DNA of 64,000 bases from an uncultured Spirochaetales bacterium (GTDB taxonomy: Bacteria > Spirochaetota > Spirochaetia > Sphaerochaetales > Sphaerochaetaceae), in the NCBI GenBank assembly GCA_949283305.1, contig CASDRU010000010.1:240162-304161 (forward strand), given 5' to 3'. Both the position numbers and the translations under genes were made by a program. The first letter of the stretch is position 1. Each line of letters starts with the position of its first letter. Under the pieces are notes generated by a model, which saw nothing but the letters and a program-made list of their open reading frames with translations, was not told the origin of the DNA and made no database searches. Shown one piece after another: positions 17,433 to 26,724 of the stretch.

Positions 17433-18584
17433 ATGGATATAAGAAGACTTCCTCTCTGGGAAGGCAGAAATGCCACATATATGGCCAACGATTACATAAC
17501 AGCGGTTATCGAAGATCAGGGTTCGGTGATGCTGGAGCTTTCCTCACAGTCTGTGGGCGGTGCGAGGATCAATGCACTCAGCATGCCTTATTTCAGAGGA
17601 TTCTCATCCGGGGTCCTTTCTGACGAGAATGCATCATGGTACCAGAACAAGCAGACGCTTTATCAGGCGGGAGGAAGCTATTTCACGTTTCCTTATCCGA
17701 GTGAGGATATAATCACGAGCAATAATACATACTGGACTGTCAGAAAGTACGGTACTGAGGAAGAGTATGGCGGGGTATGGTTGCTTTCTGAGATGAAGAG
17801 CAGGATGGAATCGTGCCATTACCGTCTTGAACGCCTGGATTTCCTTCTTCCTTCCCATCCTGCCGTCTACAGTGCGATAAAGGCGACAAATCTCTCTCCT
17901 GACCAGGCACTTGAGACCTCCCCTTCATTCAACAGCATGCTCTCAGCTCCTTTTTTAGAAACCGGGTGTGTCATTGACAGCAATGCAAGAAGTTTCTCTG
18001 CATATCAGAAGGCAAGGAGGGAGCTGGCGAGAAACCGTTATATGGCATCGCTCATCTTTGATGATTTGAAGCATGCTCCGCTTGCAAGCGGGGGAGTCTG
18101 CGATGCATCCTATCTTCCGCCTCCCACCGGTACATATGACTATATAATCGGCAAGACAAATGAGAGTCAGGATGTGTCATATCTTCTGATGATGAATCCC
18201 AGAACTCAGCAGATGTTCATAAATTTTGCGCTTTCTTCATGTTTTCCGAATGTTGCGATAACGCAGAACTATCTTGGACGTTTCGATTCCCCGTGGGCAT
18301 TGTGGGATGGCGGGGTAAGCCAGGTATACTCTCTTTCTCTTGGATTCAACTGGGGACCAAAGGGCACCAGAAATCTTACGATACCTCCTCATGACAGCTT
18401 TATTTTCTATTTCGCTTCAGCATACTGTCCTTATGATAATCCGAGAATGGGCCTGGGTTATTCTGTAAAGGAAGTGCAGGATGACGGATTCTTCTTCAAA
18501 AGGACAAAGAGCAGTCTCTTTGTCCCCTGTGATACAAGATTCAGAATAATGAAGAAGCTTTCTGCTGTCGTTTTCGGCGCCTAG
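17433..18584 (+). CDS. Protein of unknown function, galactose mutarotase-like
   Basis: 383 residues, with no signal peptide. It has strand-rich, aromatic-rich sequence with GGARINALSMPYFRG near residue 45, GGSYFTFPYP near 85 and LGRFDSPWALWDGG near 280. These have the feel of the carbohydrate-binding mutarotase/aldose-epimerase fold, but no family motif is certain. The position, divergent from the GH36-like gene and sharing its promoter, supports a sugar-related role (inference). It lacks a Shine-Dalgarno. Its last 4 bases overlap the convergent Ldh2-family gene. Confidence 0.55.
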   Translation: MDIRRLPLWEGRNATYMANDYITAVIEDQGSVMLELSSQSVGGARINALSMPYFRGFSSGVLSDENASWYQNKQTLYQAGGSYFTFPYPSEDIITSNNTYWTVRKYGTEEEYGGVWLLSEMKSRMESCHYRLERLDFLLPSHPAVYSAIKATNLSPDQALETSPSFNSMLSAPFLETGCVIDSNARSFSAYQKARRELARNRYMASLIFDDLKHAPLASGGVCDASYLPPPTGTYDYIIGKTNESQDVSYLLMMNPRTQQMFINFALSSCFPNVAITQNYLGRFDSPWALWDGGVSQVYSLSLGFNWGPKGTRNLTIPPHDSFIFYFASAYCPYDNPRMGLGYSVKEVQDDGFFFKRTKSSLFVPCDTRFRIMKKLSAVVFGA

Positions 18585-19714
18585 AAGGGCCAGTCGTCCT
18601 CAAGGCCGTACCGCGCTGTGAGTGTCTTTATTACCTTCTGAAGGCTATCAGGAACAGGGCATCCGTACTGGCTTCTGAGCATCCTTGCGATGTATTCTTT
18701 TTCTCCTGCAGTATATATTCTCTCCTCTCCTGGAGCTTTCCTGCTGTTCCTGAGGTCAGAAAGTATTGCAGAGCTTATTCTTTTGAACACTGCAGTGCCG
18801 AGGAAGAATTCAGGGTTTACCGCGATGAAGAAATGCCCGAGAGGATAAGGAATATCCTTGCCATTCTCATCCTTGCCGCCAAGAGCTTTCATGAAAGATC
18901 CATCCTGAAGGGCCGCAGAGAGTATTTCCACCACTGTGGCATATCCATAGCCCTTGTAGCCTCCATTTTCTTCTCCAAGCCCTCCAAGAGGTGTGAGCGC
19001 GGCCTTGCCGAGAGTCAGGTCCCTGAGAACTCCTTCTGTGTCTGTCCTGGTCTTCCCCTCCTCATCAATGACCCATCCAGGGGGAAGTTCCTTTCCGGCT
19101 CTGCCGTATACTTCAATCTTTCCTCTCTGGCTGACGCTGGTTGCACAGTCGAGCACGAACGGGAACGGGTCATTGGTGGGAAGAGCTATTGTAAGAGGAT
19201 TCGTGCCAAGCATGTTCTCTACCCCGAAAGTGGGGGCAATAGAAGGGCGGGCATTTGTTCCTGTGATTCCTATCATATCCTCATCAGTTGCCATTGTCGC
19301 ATAATATCCTGCAATGCCGTAATGGTTGCTGTTACGCACGGCAGTCATTGCAATGCCATGCTTTCTGGCTTTCTCGATTGCCATTTTCATGGCCTTGAAT
19401 GATACCACATGTCCCATGCCGTTGTGCCCGTCAAGCACGCATGTCGTTTCAGTTTCCTTTACAATTTCTATTTCTGTGACAGAATTCATTATCCCTTTGT
19501 CGATTCTGTCGATGTAAATCGGCTTGAGTCTTCCGATTCCGTGGCTGTCTATGCCTCTCTTGTCCGATTCAATAAGAACATCTGCAATTATCTCACTGTC
19601 CGCCTTCGGAACGCCGGCAGCCATCAGAGCTTCCTTCATGAAGCGCTCAAGACGGTCAAAATCAACAAATACACAGTCCTTATATGCATCAAGGAATTTT
19701 TCTTTCTCAGTCAT
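18581..19714 (-). CDS. Malate/L-lactate (Ldh2) family NAD(P)-dependent dehydrogenase
   Basis: 377 residues. Family markers are IESDKRGIDSHGIGRLKPIY (catalytic His near residue 58), RNSNHYGIAGYYA, NPLTIALPTNDPFPFVLDCATS and GGLGEENGGYKGYGYATVVE. This group, unrelated to classical LDH, includes malate, ureidoglycolate, 2,3-diketogulonate and sulfolactate dehydrogenases, so the substrate is open. The ATG at 19714 has AAGGAGAG 7 bases upstream, and that Shine-Dalgarno is folded into a terminator-like hairpin. An upstream ATG at 19756 is rejected. Confidence 0.88.
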   Translation of the reverse strand: MTEKEKFLDAYKDCVFVDFDRLERFMKEALMAAGVPKADSEIIADVLIESDKRGIDSHGIGRLKPIYIDRIDKGIMNSVTEIEIVKETETTCVLDGHNGMGHVVSFKAMKMAIEKARKHGIAMTAVRNSNHYGIAGYYATMATDEDMIGITGTNARPSIAPTFGVENMLGTNPLTIALPTNDPFPFVLDCATSVSQRGKIEVYGRAGKELPPGWVIDEEGKTRTDTEGVLRDLTLGKAALTPLGGLGEENGGYKGYGYATVVEILSAALQDGSFMKALGGKDENGKDIPYPLGHFFIAVNPEFFLGTAVFKRISSAILSDLRNSRKAPGEERIYTAGEKEYIARMLRSQYGCPVPDSLQKVIKTLTARYGLEDDWPF

Positions 19715-19749
19715 AAAAAACTCTCCTTTTTTTTCAGTATAAAGGAGAG
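19715..19749 (-). terminator. Terminator-like hairpin that also sequesters a ribosome-binding site
   Basis: CTCTCCTTT (19749-19741) pairs with AAAGGAGAG (19729-19721), followed by six T (19720-19715) and directly by the ATG at 19714. The 3' arm is the Shine-Dalgarno of the Ldh2-family gene. Confidence 0.7.
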
Positions 19750-19770
19750 AAGCCATCTTGCAAGGAAAAC

Positions 19771-20340
19771 TCAGTAATAATAGTAGGGCAAATAGGCCGG
19801 ACTGCTGTCTCCGAAGCGGAAGATCATTGAGAAATAGAAGGATCCGTAGTAGTTGAATTCGGTATCCCTGCTCTCGTATATGCTTGCAATGAAATAATTC
19901 ACCATTCCTGTCTCTAGAGCCATGCTCTTCCAGTCATCGAAGTAGAAAGAGTAGGAGAGATCCACTCCACCTCCCACTCCTATAGGATAATTCTCATCAT
20001 CCTTGATTCTCGAAGAGATGAATACTGAAGGGCCCAGTGTGAAATTGATTGCAGACCTGTCGTTTATCCAGTAATCTCCTCCGATTCCGACAATTGCTCC
20101 TACAGAAAGATATTCTGCTTTTGGAAGAGAGAATGTTATATCGCTTCTCGTTGCAAGTCCGAGACTGGACTTTCCCCCTGAGATGCTTCCTCCTGCTGTT
20201 GTCTTTGTGAATATTCCCATCTCCACATTTCCGGAAATGGTGGAATAGGCTACATCTGCTCCAACTGATGTCATCGTGACTGCAGGAAGAGAGATGACTG
20301 ATGAGAAAACAAGTAGGATGAGGATAAAAAGTTTTTTCAT
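19771..20340 (-). CDS. Small exported protein, probable outer-membrane beta-barrel
   Basis: 189 residues from MKKLFILILLVFSSVISLPA, a clear Sec signal peptide. The mature part alternates polar and hydrophobic residues in strand-like runs (SVGAIVGIGGDYWI, FTLGPSVFISSRI, VGGGVDLSYSFYF) and ends in aromatic residues, as expected of a small barrel. No named family is recognised. It starts 4 bases after the ABC exporter gene, with GGAG in that gene's last codons, so it is the third gene of the exporter operon and may act in the same process. An upstream ATG at 20391 lies inside the ABC gene and is rejected. Confidence 0.65.
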   Translation of the reverse strand: MKKLFILILLVFSSVISLPAVTMTSVGADVAYSTISGNVEMGIFTKTTAGGSISGGKSSLGLATRSDITFSLPKAEYLSVGAIVGIGGDYWINDRSAINFTLGPSVFISSRIKDDENYPIGVGGGVDLSYSFYFDDWKSMALETGMVNYFIASIYESRDTEFNYYGSFYFSMIFRFGDSSPAYLPYYYY

Positions 20341-20344
20341 GATA

Positions 20345-22189
20345 TCACTCCAGCTCAAATAGACCCTTATAGAGATTATAATACAGCCCATGATATTTTA
20401 ACAGGTCATCATGAGTGCCGCGTTCTATAATCCTGCCGTGCTCCAAAACCATGATTGCGTTGCTGTTTCTTACTGTGCTCAGGCGGTGGGCAATGACAAA
20501 TACAGTCCTTCCTTCCATCAGGCGGTCCATGGCTTTCTCAATCAGATCCTCTGTCCTTGTGTCGATATTGCTTGTGGCCTCATCAAGAATCAGGACAGGA
20601 GGATTCAATATGCTGGCCCTTGCAATGGCTATAAGCTGACGCTGCCCGCTTGATAAATTTGCTCCGTCGTTATGGATCATCGTGTCATACCCCTCCGGAA
20701 GACGTGTTATGAAGCTGTGTGCATTTGCAATCTTTGCAGCATTCACCACATCTTCCTCACTTGCATCAGGGCATGCATATCTTATGTTGTCCCTTATTGT
20801 CCCGCTGAAGAGATGAGTATCCTGAAGGACCATGGAAAGGGTCTTTCTGAGCGCGCTCTTTTCAATCCTCCTGATATCGATGCCATCGTATGTTATCTCG
20901 CCCTCATCTATGTCATAGAAACGGTTTATGAGATTTATGATTGTTGTCTTGCCCGCTCCTGTCGAGCCGACAAATGCTATTTTCTCTCCCGGCTTTGCAT
21001 AAAGGCTTATGTCATTGAGCACTTTTGTTTTCCTGTCATATGAGAATGAGACATTGTTGAATCTGACATCGCCTTTGAGTTCAATGAGATTTTCTCCGTC
21101 CTTGAATGCATAGCATCCTGTGACTTTTTCTGTCTCCTCCATCTTTCCGTCATCCTTTTTAATGACATTCACGAGGCTCACTTTTCCTTCGTTTATCTCA
21201 CTGATTTCGTCCATGACCTCGAATATCCTCTCGCATCCTGCAAGAGATGAGAGCAGGAAATTCGACTGCTGTGTGAACTGGTTTATAGGTCCTGTGGTCT
21301 GGCGCACGAAGACAAGATATGTCGAGAGGCTTCCAATGTCCATCATAGAGCGAAGCGTCATGAAGCCTCCAAGCAGCGCGACAATTGCGTAATTGAAATA
21401 TGATATGCTCACAACCGCGGGAATCATCGTCAGTGCATAGCCCTGAGCTTTTTCTCCTTCTCTCTCAAGGGCCTTGTTTCTCACGTCAAAGTCCTTGATG
21501 CTCTCGCTCTCGTGATTGAATACCTTTATAACCTTTTCTCCTTCAATCATTTCCTGGACAAAGCCGTCAAGATCAGCAAGTTTTTTCTGCTGACGGCTGT
21601 AATACAGCTTGCTTCTCTTTCCGCTGTAACGTATGTAGAGGAACATTGCGATATAGCTTAAGAGCACAATGAGGGAGAGTGAGAAGTTGAGGACGAACAC
21701 TATTATCAGGGTTCCTGTTATCTGCACTCCGCTTTTTATGGTAGATGAGAAGCTGTTGTTGAGAGCATCGGAAATTGTGTCTATGTCGTTTGTGAAATAG
21801 CTCATTATGTCTCCGCTCTGATGAGAATCGAAATACTTGAGCGGAAGAGTCTCGATATGGGCAAAAAGATCATTTCTTATATCAAATACGACTTTCTGGG
21901 CAAGTCTTGCCATGATCTGGGAGTAGAGCAGGGCAGAAATTGCTCCGCAGGCAAATATTGATCCTGTAATAATTACCCCTCTCACCAGACTTTGCCAGCT
22001 TCCTGTTTCCAAAAGGGAGTTAACGATGGGCTTTATCATATATGTGCCCATGATGTTGCACACATCGCTTATGATTACAAGGATGGCCACAAGTGCAAGC
22101 AGACCCTTGTAGTGTCCAAGATATGAAAAGAGTTTTTTCAGTGTGTAGCGGAGGTTCTTTGCACGCTTGACTGAGTATATCCTAGCCAT
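20345..22189 (-). CDS. ABC exporter half-transporter with canonical ATPase site
   Basis: 614 residues: a six-helix type IV transmembrane domain (about 20-330) and an NBD with GSTGAGKTT, the altered signature LSSGQ, Walker B LILDE with the catalytic glutamate (E537) and the H-loop IAHR (H568). It carries an insertion between the two domains (about 340-375, NVIKKDDGKMEETEKVTG) that is unusual in length. It overlaps the other half-transporter by 8 bases. Together they match heterodimeric exporters of the TM287/288 and BmrCD type, usually multidrug or lipid-linked exporters. Confidence 0.9.
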   Translation of the reverse strand: MARIYSVKRAKNLRYTLKKLFSYLGHYKGLLALVAILVIISDVCNIMGTYMIKPIVNSLLETGSWQSLVRGVIITGSIFACGAISALLYSQIMARLAQKVVFDIRNDLFAHIETLPLKYFDSHQSGDIMSYFTNDIDTISDALNNSFSSTIKSGVQITGTLIIVFVLNFSLSLIVLLSYIAMFLYIRYSGKRSKLYYSRQQKKLADLDGFVQEMIEGEKVIKVFNHESESIKDFDVRNKALEREGEKAQGYALTMIPAVVSISYFNYAIVALLGGFMTLRSMMDIGSLSTYLVFVRQTTGPINQFTQQSNFLLSSLAGCERIFEVMDEISEINEGKVSLVNVIKKDDGKMEETEKVTGCYAFKDGENLIELKGDVRFNNVSFSYDRKTKVLNDISLYAKPGEKIAFVGSTGAGKTTIINLINRFYDIDEGEITYDGIDIRRIEKSALRKTLSMVLQDTHLFSGTIRDNIRYACPDASEEDVVNAAKIANAHSFITRLPEGYDTMIHNDGANLSSGQRQLIAIARASILNPPVLILDEATSNIDTRTEDLIEKAMDRLMEGRTVFVIAHRLSTVRNSNAIMVLEHGRIIERGTHDDLLKYHGLYYNLYKGLFELE

Positions 22190-23915
22190 TGAAACCTCCC
22201 TTCAGCTGCGATGAGTATATCTCGCGGTAGATGGATGAGTTCCTTATAAGCTCATCATGTCTGCCGATATCTGCAATCTTTCCGTTATCAAGGACCACAA
22301 TCATGTCTGAATTCATTACAGTAGAGATTCTCTGTGAGATGAAGATCTTTGTAGCATCCTCTATCTGCTTCAGATTTGCCCTTATAGTCATTTCTGTCTT
22401 CGTGTCCACTGCAGAAAGAGAATCATCAAAGATTATGATGCGTGGATTCTTTATAAGGGCTCTGGCAATGGCAAGTCGCTGCTTCTGTCCCCCTGATACA
22501 TTGACTCCTCCCTGTTCAAGGTCAGTTGAGAGAGCCTCAGGAAAACCCATCACGAAAGAGTATGCATCAGCTTTCTTAAGCGCATTTATTATCTCTTCAT
22601 CACTGGCATCCATCTTTCCCCAGCGTATATTGTCCCTTATGGTTCCGGAAAAGAGAGTGTTCTTCTGCAGGACTGTAACGATGTTTTCCCTTAGTGCTGT
22701 GATATCATATTCCCTGATATCCAGTCCGCCTATCTTTATTGATCCCCTGCTGACATCATAAAGCCTGCTTATAAGCTGCACGAGAGTGCTCTTGCCGCTT
22801 CCTGTCTGGCCGAGAATGCCTACAGTGCTTCCTTCTTCTATTTTTAGATTGATATCTGAAAGAGTGTATTCCTTTGCGCTTTCTGAGTATTTGAAATAGA
22901 CATCTTCAAACTCAATGTCATATCTTTTAATGTCCTTTACAGCATCTTGCCTGTTCTTTATTGTGCTTTCTTCCTTCAGCACTTCCATTATTCTGTGGCT
23001 TGATGTGAGACTTCTTGAAAGAAGCAGGAAGACATTTGAGAACATGACAAGGGAGTTCAGCACCTGCAATACATAGCTTAAAAAGCCGGTCAGTGCGCCT
23101 ACAGTGAGACTTCCTGAGAGTATCATCCGGCCTCCAAAGAGCATTATCATCACGATTGTGATATACATCACGCTCTGGAATGCAGGGAGGTTGAGAACTG
23201 CAATGCGTGTAGTGTTGACCGTTATGTCGCGAAGCTTGTCATTAGCAGCATAGAATTTCTTCTTCTCCTCATCTTCAGTGACAAAGGCCTTTACTGTCCT
23301 TATGGCCCTCAGATTCTCCTCAACGACCTCATTCAGCTTGTCAAGCGCTTTCTGCGTTATCTCATACCGCGGTGCTATTGTCTTTATTATGAAGAAGAGC
23401 ATGATGGCAAGGGCAGGTGCTACCACAAGGAATATAAGCGCAAGGTCATCGTTCATCTGGAATGAGAAGAAGATGCCAAGAAAGAGCATTACCGGGCTTC
23501 TGACAAGAGGCCTGAGTCCTCCGATTATCGCGTTCTGGATTATTGTTGCATCACTTGTGAGTCTTGTAATCAGGCTTCCAGAAGAGAACCTGTCTATGTT
23601 CGAAAATGAGAAACTCTGTATCCTTCTGTATTCTGCTTCTCTGATGTTGGCACCAAGCCCGTACGCAGCGCGCGATGAAAACCGTGCGTAGGTGAGGCCT
23701 GTAAACAGGGCAAGGAGAGCACAGATTATCATCAGCAGTCCGTCTTTAAGCATGAATGAGACATCAGCTTTGGCAACTCCGTCATCAATAAGCGATGCCA
23801 TGAGCATAGGGATTACAAGCTCAAAGCATGTTTCGATGAAGATCAGGAAAATTGCAATGTATAAATCTTTTCTGTATTTCCCGAGATAGGAGAAAATATA
23901 TCTAAGATCTCTCAT
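22182..23915 (-). CDS. ABC exporter half-transporter with degenerate ATPase site
   Basis: 577 residues, with a transmembrane domain then an NBD. Walker A GQTGSGKST and signature VSGGQ are intact. However Walker B reads IIIFDD with Asp in place of the catalytic Glu (D498), and the H-loop reads ISQR with Gln in place of His (Q528). This is the pattern of the non-hydrolysing site in heterodimeric exporters, and it pairs with the next gene, which has the canonical site. No Shine-Dalgarno is seen before the ATG at 23915. Confidence 0.9.
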   Translation of the reverse strand: MRDLRYIFSYLGKYRKDLYIAIFLIFIETCFELVIPMLMASLIDDGVAKADVSFMLKDGLLMIICALLALFTGLTYARFSSRAAYGLGANIREAEYRRIQSFSFSNIDRFSSGSLITRLTSDATIIQNAIIGGLRPLVRSPVMLFLGIFFSFQMNDDLALIFLVVAPALAIMLFFIIKTIAPRYEITQKALDKLNEVVEENLRAIRTVKAFVTEDEEKKKFYAANDKLRDITVNTTRIAVLNLPAFQSVMYITIVMIMLFGGRMILSGSLTVGALTGFLSYVLQVLNSLVMFSNVFLLLSRSLTSSHRIMEVLKEESTIKNRQDAVKDIKRYDIEFEDVYFKYSESAKEYTLSDINLKIEEGSTVGILGQTGSGKSTLVQLISRLYDVSRGSIKIGGLDIREYDITALRENIVTVLQKNTLFSGTIRDNIRWGKMDASDEEIINALKKADAYSFVMGFPEALSTDLEQGGVNVSGGQKQRLAIARALIKNPRIIIFDDSLSAVDTKTEMTIRANLKQIEDATKIFISQRISTVMNSDMIVVLDNGKIADIGRHDELIRNSSIYREIYSSQLKGGFNG

Positions 23916-23961
23916 TTTTTTTGTTAATTTGTACCCAATTTCTCTTTATGTCAAGAAAGAC

Positions 23962-23990
23962 TTGAATATATTGGGCTTTTCTGTTAAATT
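23962..23990 (+). promoter_or_regulatory. tRNA-Cys promoter
   Basis: TTGAAT (23962-23967), a 17-base spacer, then TAAATT (23985-23990) with TGT as an extended -10. The tRNA 5' end lies 12 bases beyond. Confidence 0.7.
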
Positions 23991-24002
23991 TTCAAAGCAC
24001 AT

Positions 24003-24076
24003 GGAGTCGTACCCAAGTGGCCTAAGGGAACGGTCTGCAAAACCGTCTTTCAGCGGTTCGAATCCGCTCGACTCCT
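24003..24076 (+). tRNA. tRNA-Cys (anticodon GCA)
   Basis: Acceptor GGAGTCG/CGACTCC, anticodon stem ACGGT/ACCGT with loop CTGCAAA (GCA), a 5-base variable loop, T arm AGCGG/CCGCT with loop TTCGAAT, and discriminator T (U73), the tRNA-Cys identity base. The CCA is not encoded. Confidence 0.96.
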
Positions 24077-24080
24077 ATAG

Positions 24081-24104
24081 AGCTCCTCTTATGGAGCTTT
24101 TTTT
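24081..24104 (+). terminator. Terminator after tRNA-Cys
   Basis: AGCTCC (24081-24086) pairs with GGAGCT (24093-24098), running into a seven-T tract. It ends 2 bases before the stop of the convergent ECF gene. Confidence 0.9.
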
Positions 24105-24105
24105 A

Positions 24106-26724
24106 TCAGAAAGGTTTCCAGAACTTTATTCCCATTCCAAAACGCATGTAAAGAGCAAGTGCCCATAAAGCAAAGAGGAAGATTATAAGAGCCCAGTCAG
24201 CTGCTTTCAGCTTCTTTGCTGAGTACCATGTTCTTTTCCTGCTTCTTCCAAAGCCCCTGAGTGCCATTGCATTTGAAATTGTGTCGATCTTGTCTAGGGA
24301 GAACATGACGAGAGGAGCAAGTGCAGATGCAACCCCCTTCGCTCTTTTTATCGGGCCCACGTTAGACGAGAGATCAACTCCGCGTGCCATCTGCGCATTG
24401 GAGATATGAGTGTATTCCTTTATCACATCAGGCAGGTATCTTAAGGAAAGGGAAGTGGCATAGCTAATCTTGTAGCTTATTCCAAGGCGGTTGATGCTTG
24501 ACGCGAATTCTCCCGGATGCGTTGTGGATATGAACATGAGCGCAAGAGGAAATAGTATAAGGTATTTGCAAGTGACAATCAGAAGATACCATAGAGTCTC
24601 TAGCGTGAGAGAGTAGAAAAAAGTCTCAGGCCCTAAAAGCACTGTTCTTGTCGCCATGTAGATAGTTCCCTGATTAGGGGAAAAGAGATAGATGAATATA
24701 TCGTTTGTGATTGTCATCACTGACATCAGGATTAGATATGGCCTGAATATCTTCAAAGGAATCTTTGTAAGGCACACCAGAGTCCACGAGAGGACAAGCA
24801 TGACAGACAGAATCCTCAAATCGAATGTCGTGAAGCTTACAAATGCTCCAAAGAATATATAGATGAATTTTGTCAGCCCGCTGAGACTGTGTATCCTGGA
24901 TTCAAGAGGAATGTACGAGAGCCCGAATTTTATTTTTCTCTCGCCCTCATCATATTTCTTCTTTTTCTTCTTGACCCTGTCGACTCTTATGTTGTCCGGT
25001 ATCTCGATCTGAGGGACACGGTCAAAGAGGTTCTTCTCTCTTTCCTTTTTCTCACTTTCGATGAATGCGCGTATGAATGCATTCTCATCAAGTCCGGCAT
25101 TCTTTGCAAGGCTGAAAAGTGAAGTCTCTTTCAAGCTTGCTCTCTTTAATACATCCTCATCAGAGAATACAGCGCTTGTATCATCATCCTTTATAAGTCT
25201 TGATGAGGAGAGGACTATTGAACGTGGAGTGTATTCAAGAGCAAGATGCATGTCATGTGTTACGAATATTATTGCAAGATTAAGTCTCTTGGAAAGCGCG
25301 GTGATGAATTCCATCATCATCGTGTAATGATGGTAATCCTGCCCCGCAGTAGGCTCATCAAGAATCAGGACTTCAGGCTTCATTACAAGAATGGATGCAA
25401 TGGTGACTCTCTTTTTCTGCCCGTATGAAAGAGAGGACACAGGCCAGTTTGCCTTTTTTTCAAGGCCGCAGAGAGTAAGCACTGATGACACTGTATTCTT
25501 GACATCATCTTCTTCAACTCCTCTTGTCCTGAGTCCGAATGCCACTTCATCAAAGACCTTCGTCTGACTGATCATATGGTTTGGATTCTGCATCACATAG
25601 CCTATGATGCTGCTTTTCTGGCTGATGGAGTAGGCTGTTATGTTCTTGCCTTTATAAAGGATCCTTCCTTTATCCGGCTTGTATATTCCCATGAGAATCG
25701 AGCTTAAAGTGCTCTTTCCCGCTCCGTTGTTGCCAAGAATCGAGAGCATCTCTCCTTCATGGATCTTGAATGAGATGTCAGAGACTGCATTCTTTATTCC
25801 GTCATATGAGTATGATATATTCTCAACTTCAAGAAGAACCGGCCTTTCTTCTTTTTCCTCTTTTTCCCTGTTTTCCTCAAACCATGCTTTCACTTTTTCC
25901 CTGTAGCAGGATGGATTAATGGAGCTGAGGGATTCAACGCACTCATTTTCAAGAGCACATCCTGCCCTGTTCATGGCTTCAAGATAAAGGGGATATCTTA
26001 TGCCGTTTTCCTTTAAAAGACTGCTTTTGAGAAGATCGTTCATGCTGCCGTTATAGACAATCTCTCCTGAGACAATCATCACAGCGCGGTCAATATGCAT
26101 CTCAAGTACATCTTCAAGACGGTGTTCTATTATTATGACAGTCTTTCCTGTTTTCTCATGAATCTCATCAATGAGACGGATGGTCTTCTTTCCTGTTGCC
26201 GGATCGAGATTTGCAAGGGGCTCATCGAAAAGAAGGACATTGTTCTCTTCAACAAGGACACCTGCAAGGCTTACTCTCTGCTTCTGTCCTCCAGAGAGAT
26301 CCTGAGGAGAAGATGAGGCGTAGTCCTGCATGGACACAAGAGAAAGAGCCTCCATTGTTTTTTCCTCCATCTCATCCTTTTTCTTTCTCATGTTCTCAAG
26401 AGCAAAGGCAACGTCCTCAGAAACAGTAAGGCCGACAAACTGGCTGTCAGTATCCTGGAGCACAGTGCCGACCTTTTCATTGATTTTATAGATGTCGTTT
26501 TTCAGGACATCAAGACCTTCAACAGTAACTGATCCCTCACATTTTCCTTCAATTGCGTGAGGAATCAGTCCGTTGATAACGTTTCCCAGCGTTGATTTAC
26601 CGCTTCCTGAAGGTCCGAGAATGAGAACTTTCTCCCCATCTTCAATCTTCAGGTTTATATTCTTAAGTACTGGTTTCTTAAGCCCTTTATAGGTAAATGA
26701 AAAGCTGGAAAACTCAATCATCAT
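24106..26724 (-). CDS. ECF transporter A-A-T triple fusion (two ATPases plus EcfT)
   Basis: 872 residues. ATPase 1 (about 1-250) has GPSGSGKST (38-45), LSGGQ (143-147) and LLFDEP. ATPase 2 (about 297-540) has GNNGAGKST (331-339), LSYGQ (432-436) and LILDEP. A basic linker with six lysines near 585-590 leads to a membrane EcfT domain (about 600-872) with the two coupling motifs AQMARG and AMALRGFG. These three parts are usually separate proteins, or the two ATPases are fused as in YkoD. The single chain would energise uptake by the S component encoded just upstream. ATG at 26724 overlaps the S-component stop; ATG at 26721 has better spacing from AGGAG. An earlier in-frame ATG at 26802 lies inside the S gene and is rejected. 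Confidence 0.93.
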   Translation of the reverse strand: MMIEFSSFSFTYKGLKKPVLKNINLKIEDGEKVLILGPSGSGKSTLGNVINGLIPHAIEGKCEGSVTVEGLDVLKNDIYKINEKVGTVLQDTDSQFVGLTVSEDVAFALENMRKKKDEMEEKTMEALSLVSMQDYASSSPQDLSGGQKQRVSLAGVLVEENNVLLFDEPLANLDPATGKKTIRLIDEIHEKTGKTVIIIEHRLEDVLEMHIDRAVMIVSGEIVYNGSMNDLLKSSLLKENGIRYPLYLEAMNRAGCALENECVESLSSINPSCYREKVKAWFEENREKEEKEERPVLLEVENISYSYDGIKNAVSDISFKIHEGEMLSILGNNGAGKSTLSSILMGIYKPDKGRILYKGKNITAYSISQKSSIIGYVMQNPNHMISQTKVFDEVAFGLRTRGVEEDDVKNTVSSVLTLCGLEKKANWPVSSLSYGQKKRVTIASILVMKPEVLILDEPTAGQDYHHYTMMMEFITALSKRLNLAIIFVTHDMHLALEYTPRSIVLSSSRLIKDDDTSAVFSDEDVLKRASLKETSLFSLAKNAGLDENAFIRAFIESEKKEREKNLFDRVPQIEIPDNIRVDRVKKKKKKYDEGERKIKFGLSYIPLESRIHSLSGLTKFIYIFFGAFVSFTTFDLRILSVMLVLSWTLVCLTKIPLKIFRPYLILMSVMTITNDIFIYLFSPNQGTIYMATRTVLLGPETFFYSLTLETLWYLLIVTCKYLILFPLALMFISTTHPGEFASSINRLGISYKISYATSLSLRYLPDVIKEYTHISNAQMARGVDLSSNVGPIKRAKGVASALAPLVMFSLDKIDTISNAMALRGFGRSRKRTWYSAKKLKAADWALIIFLFALWALALYMRFGMGIKFWKPF

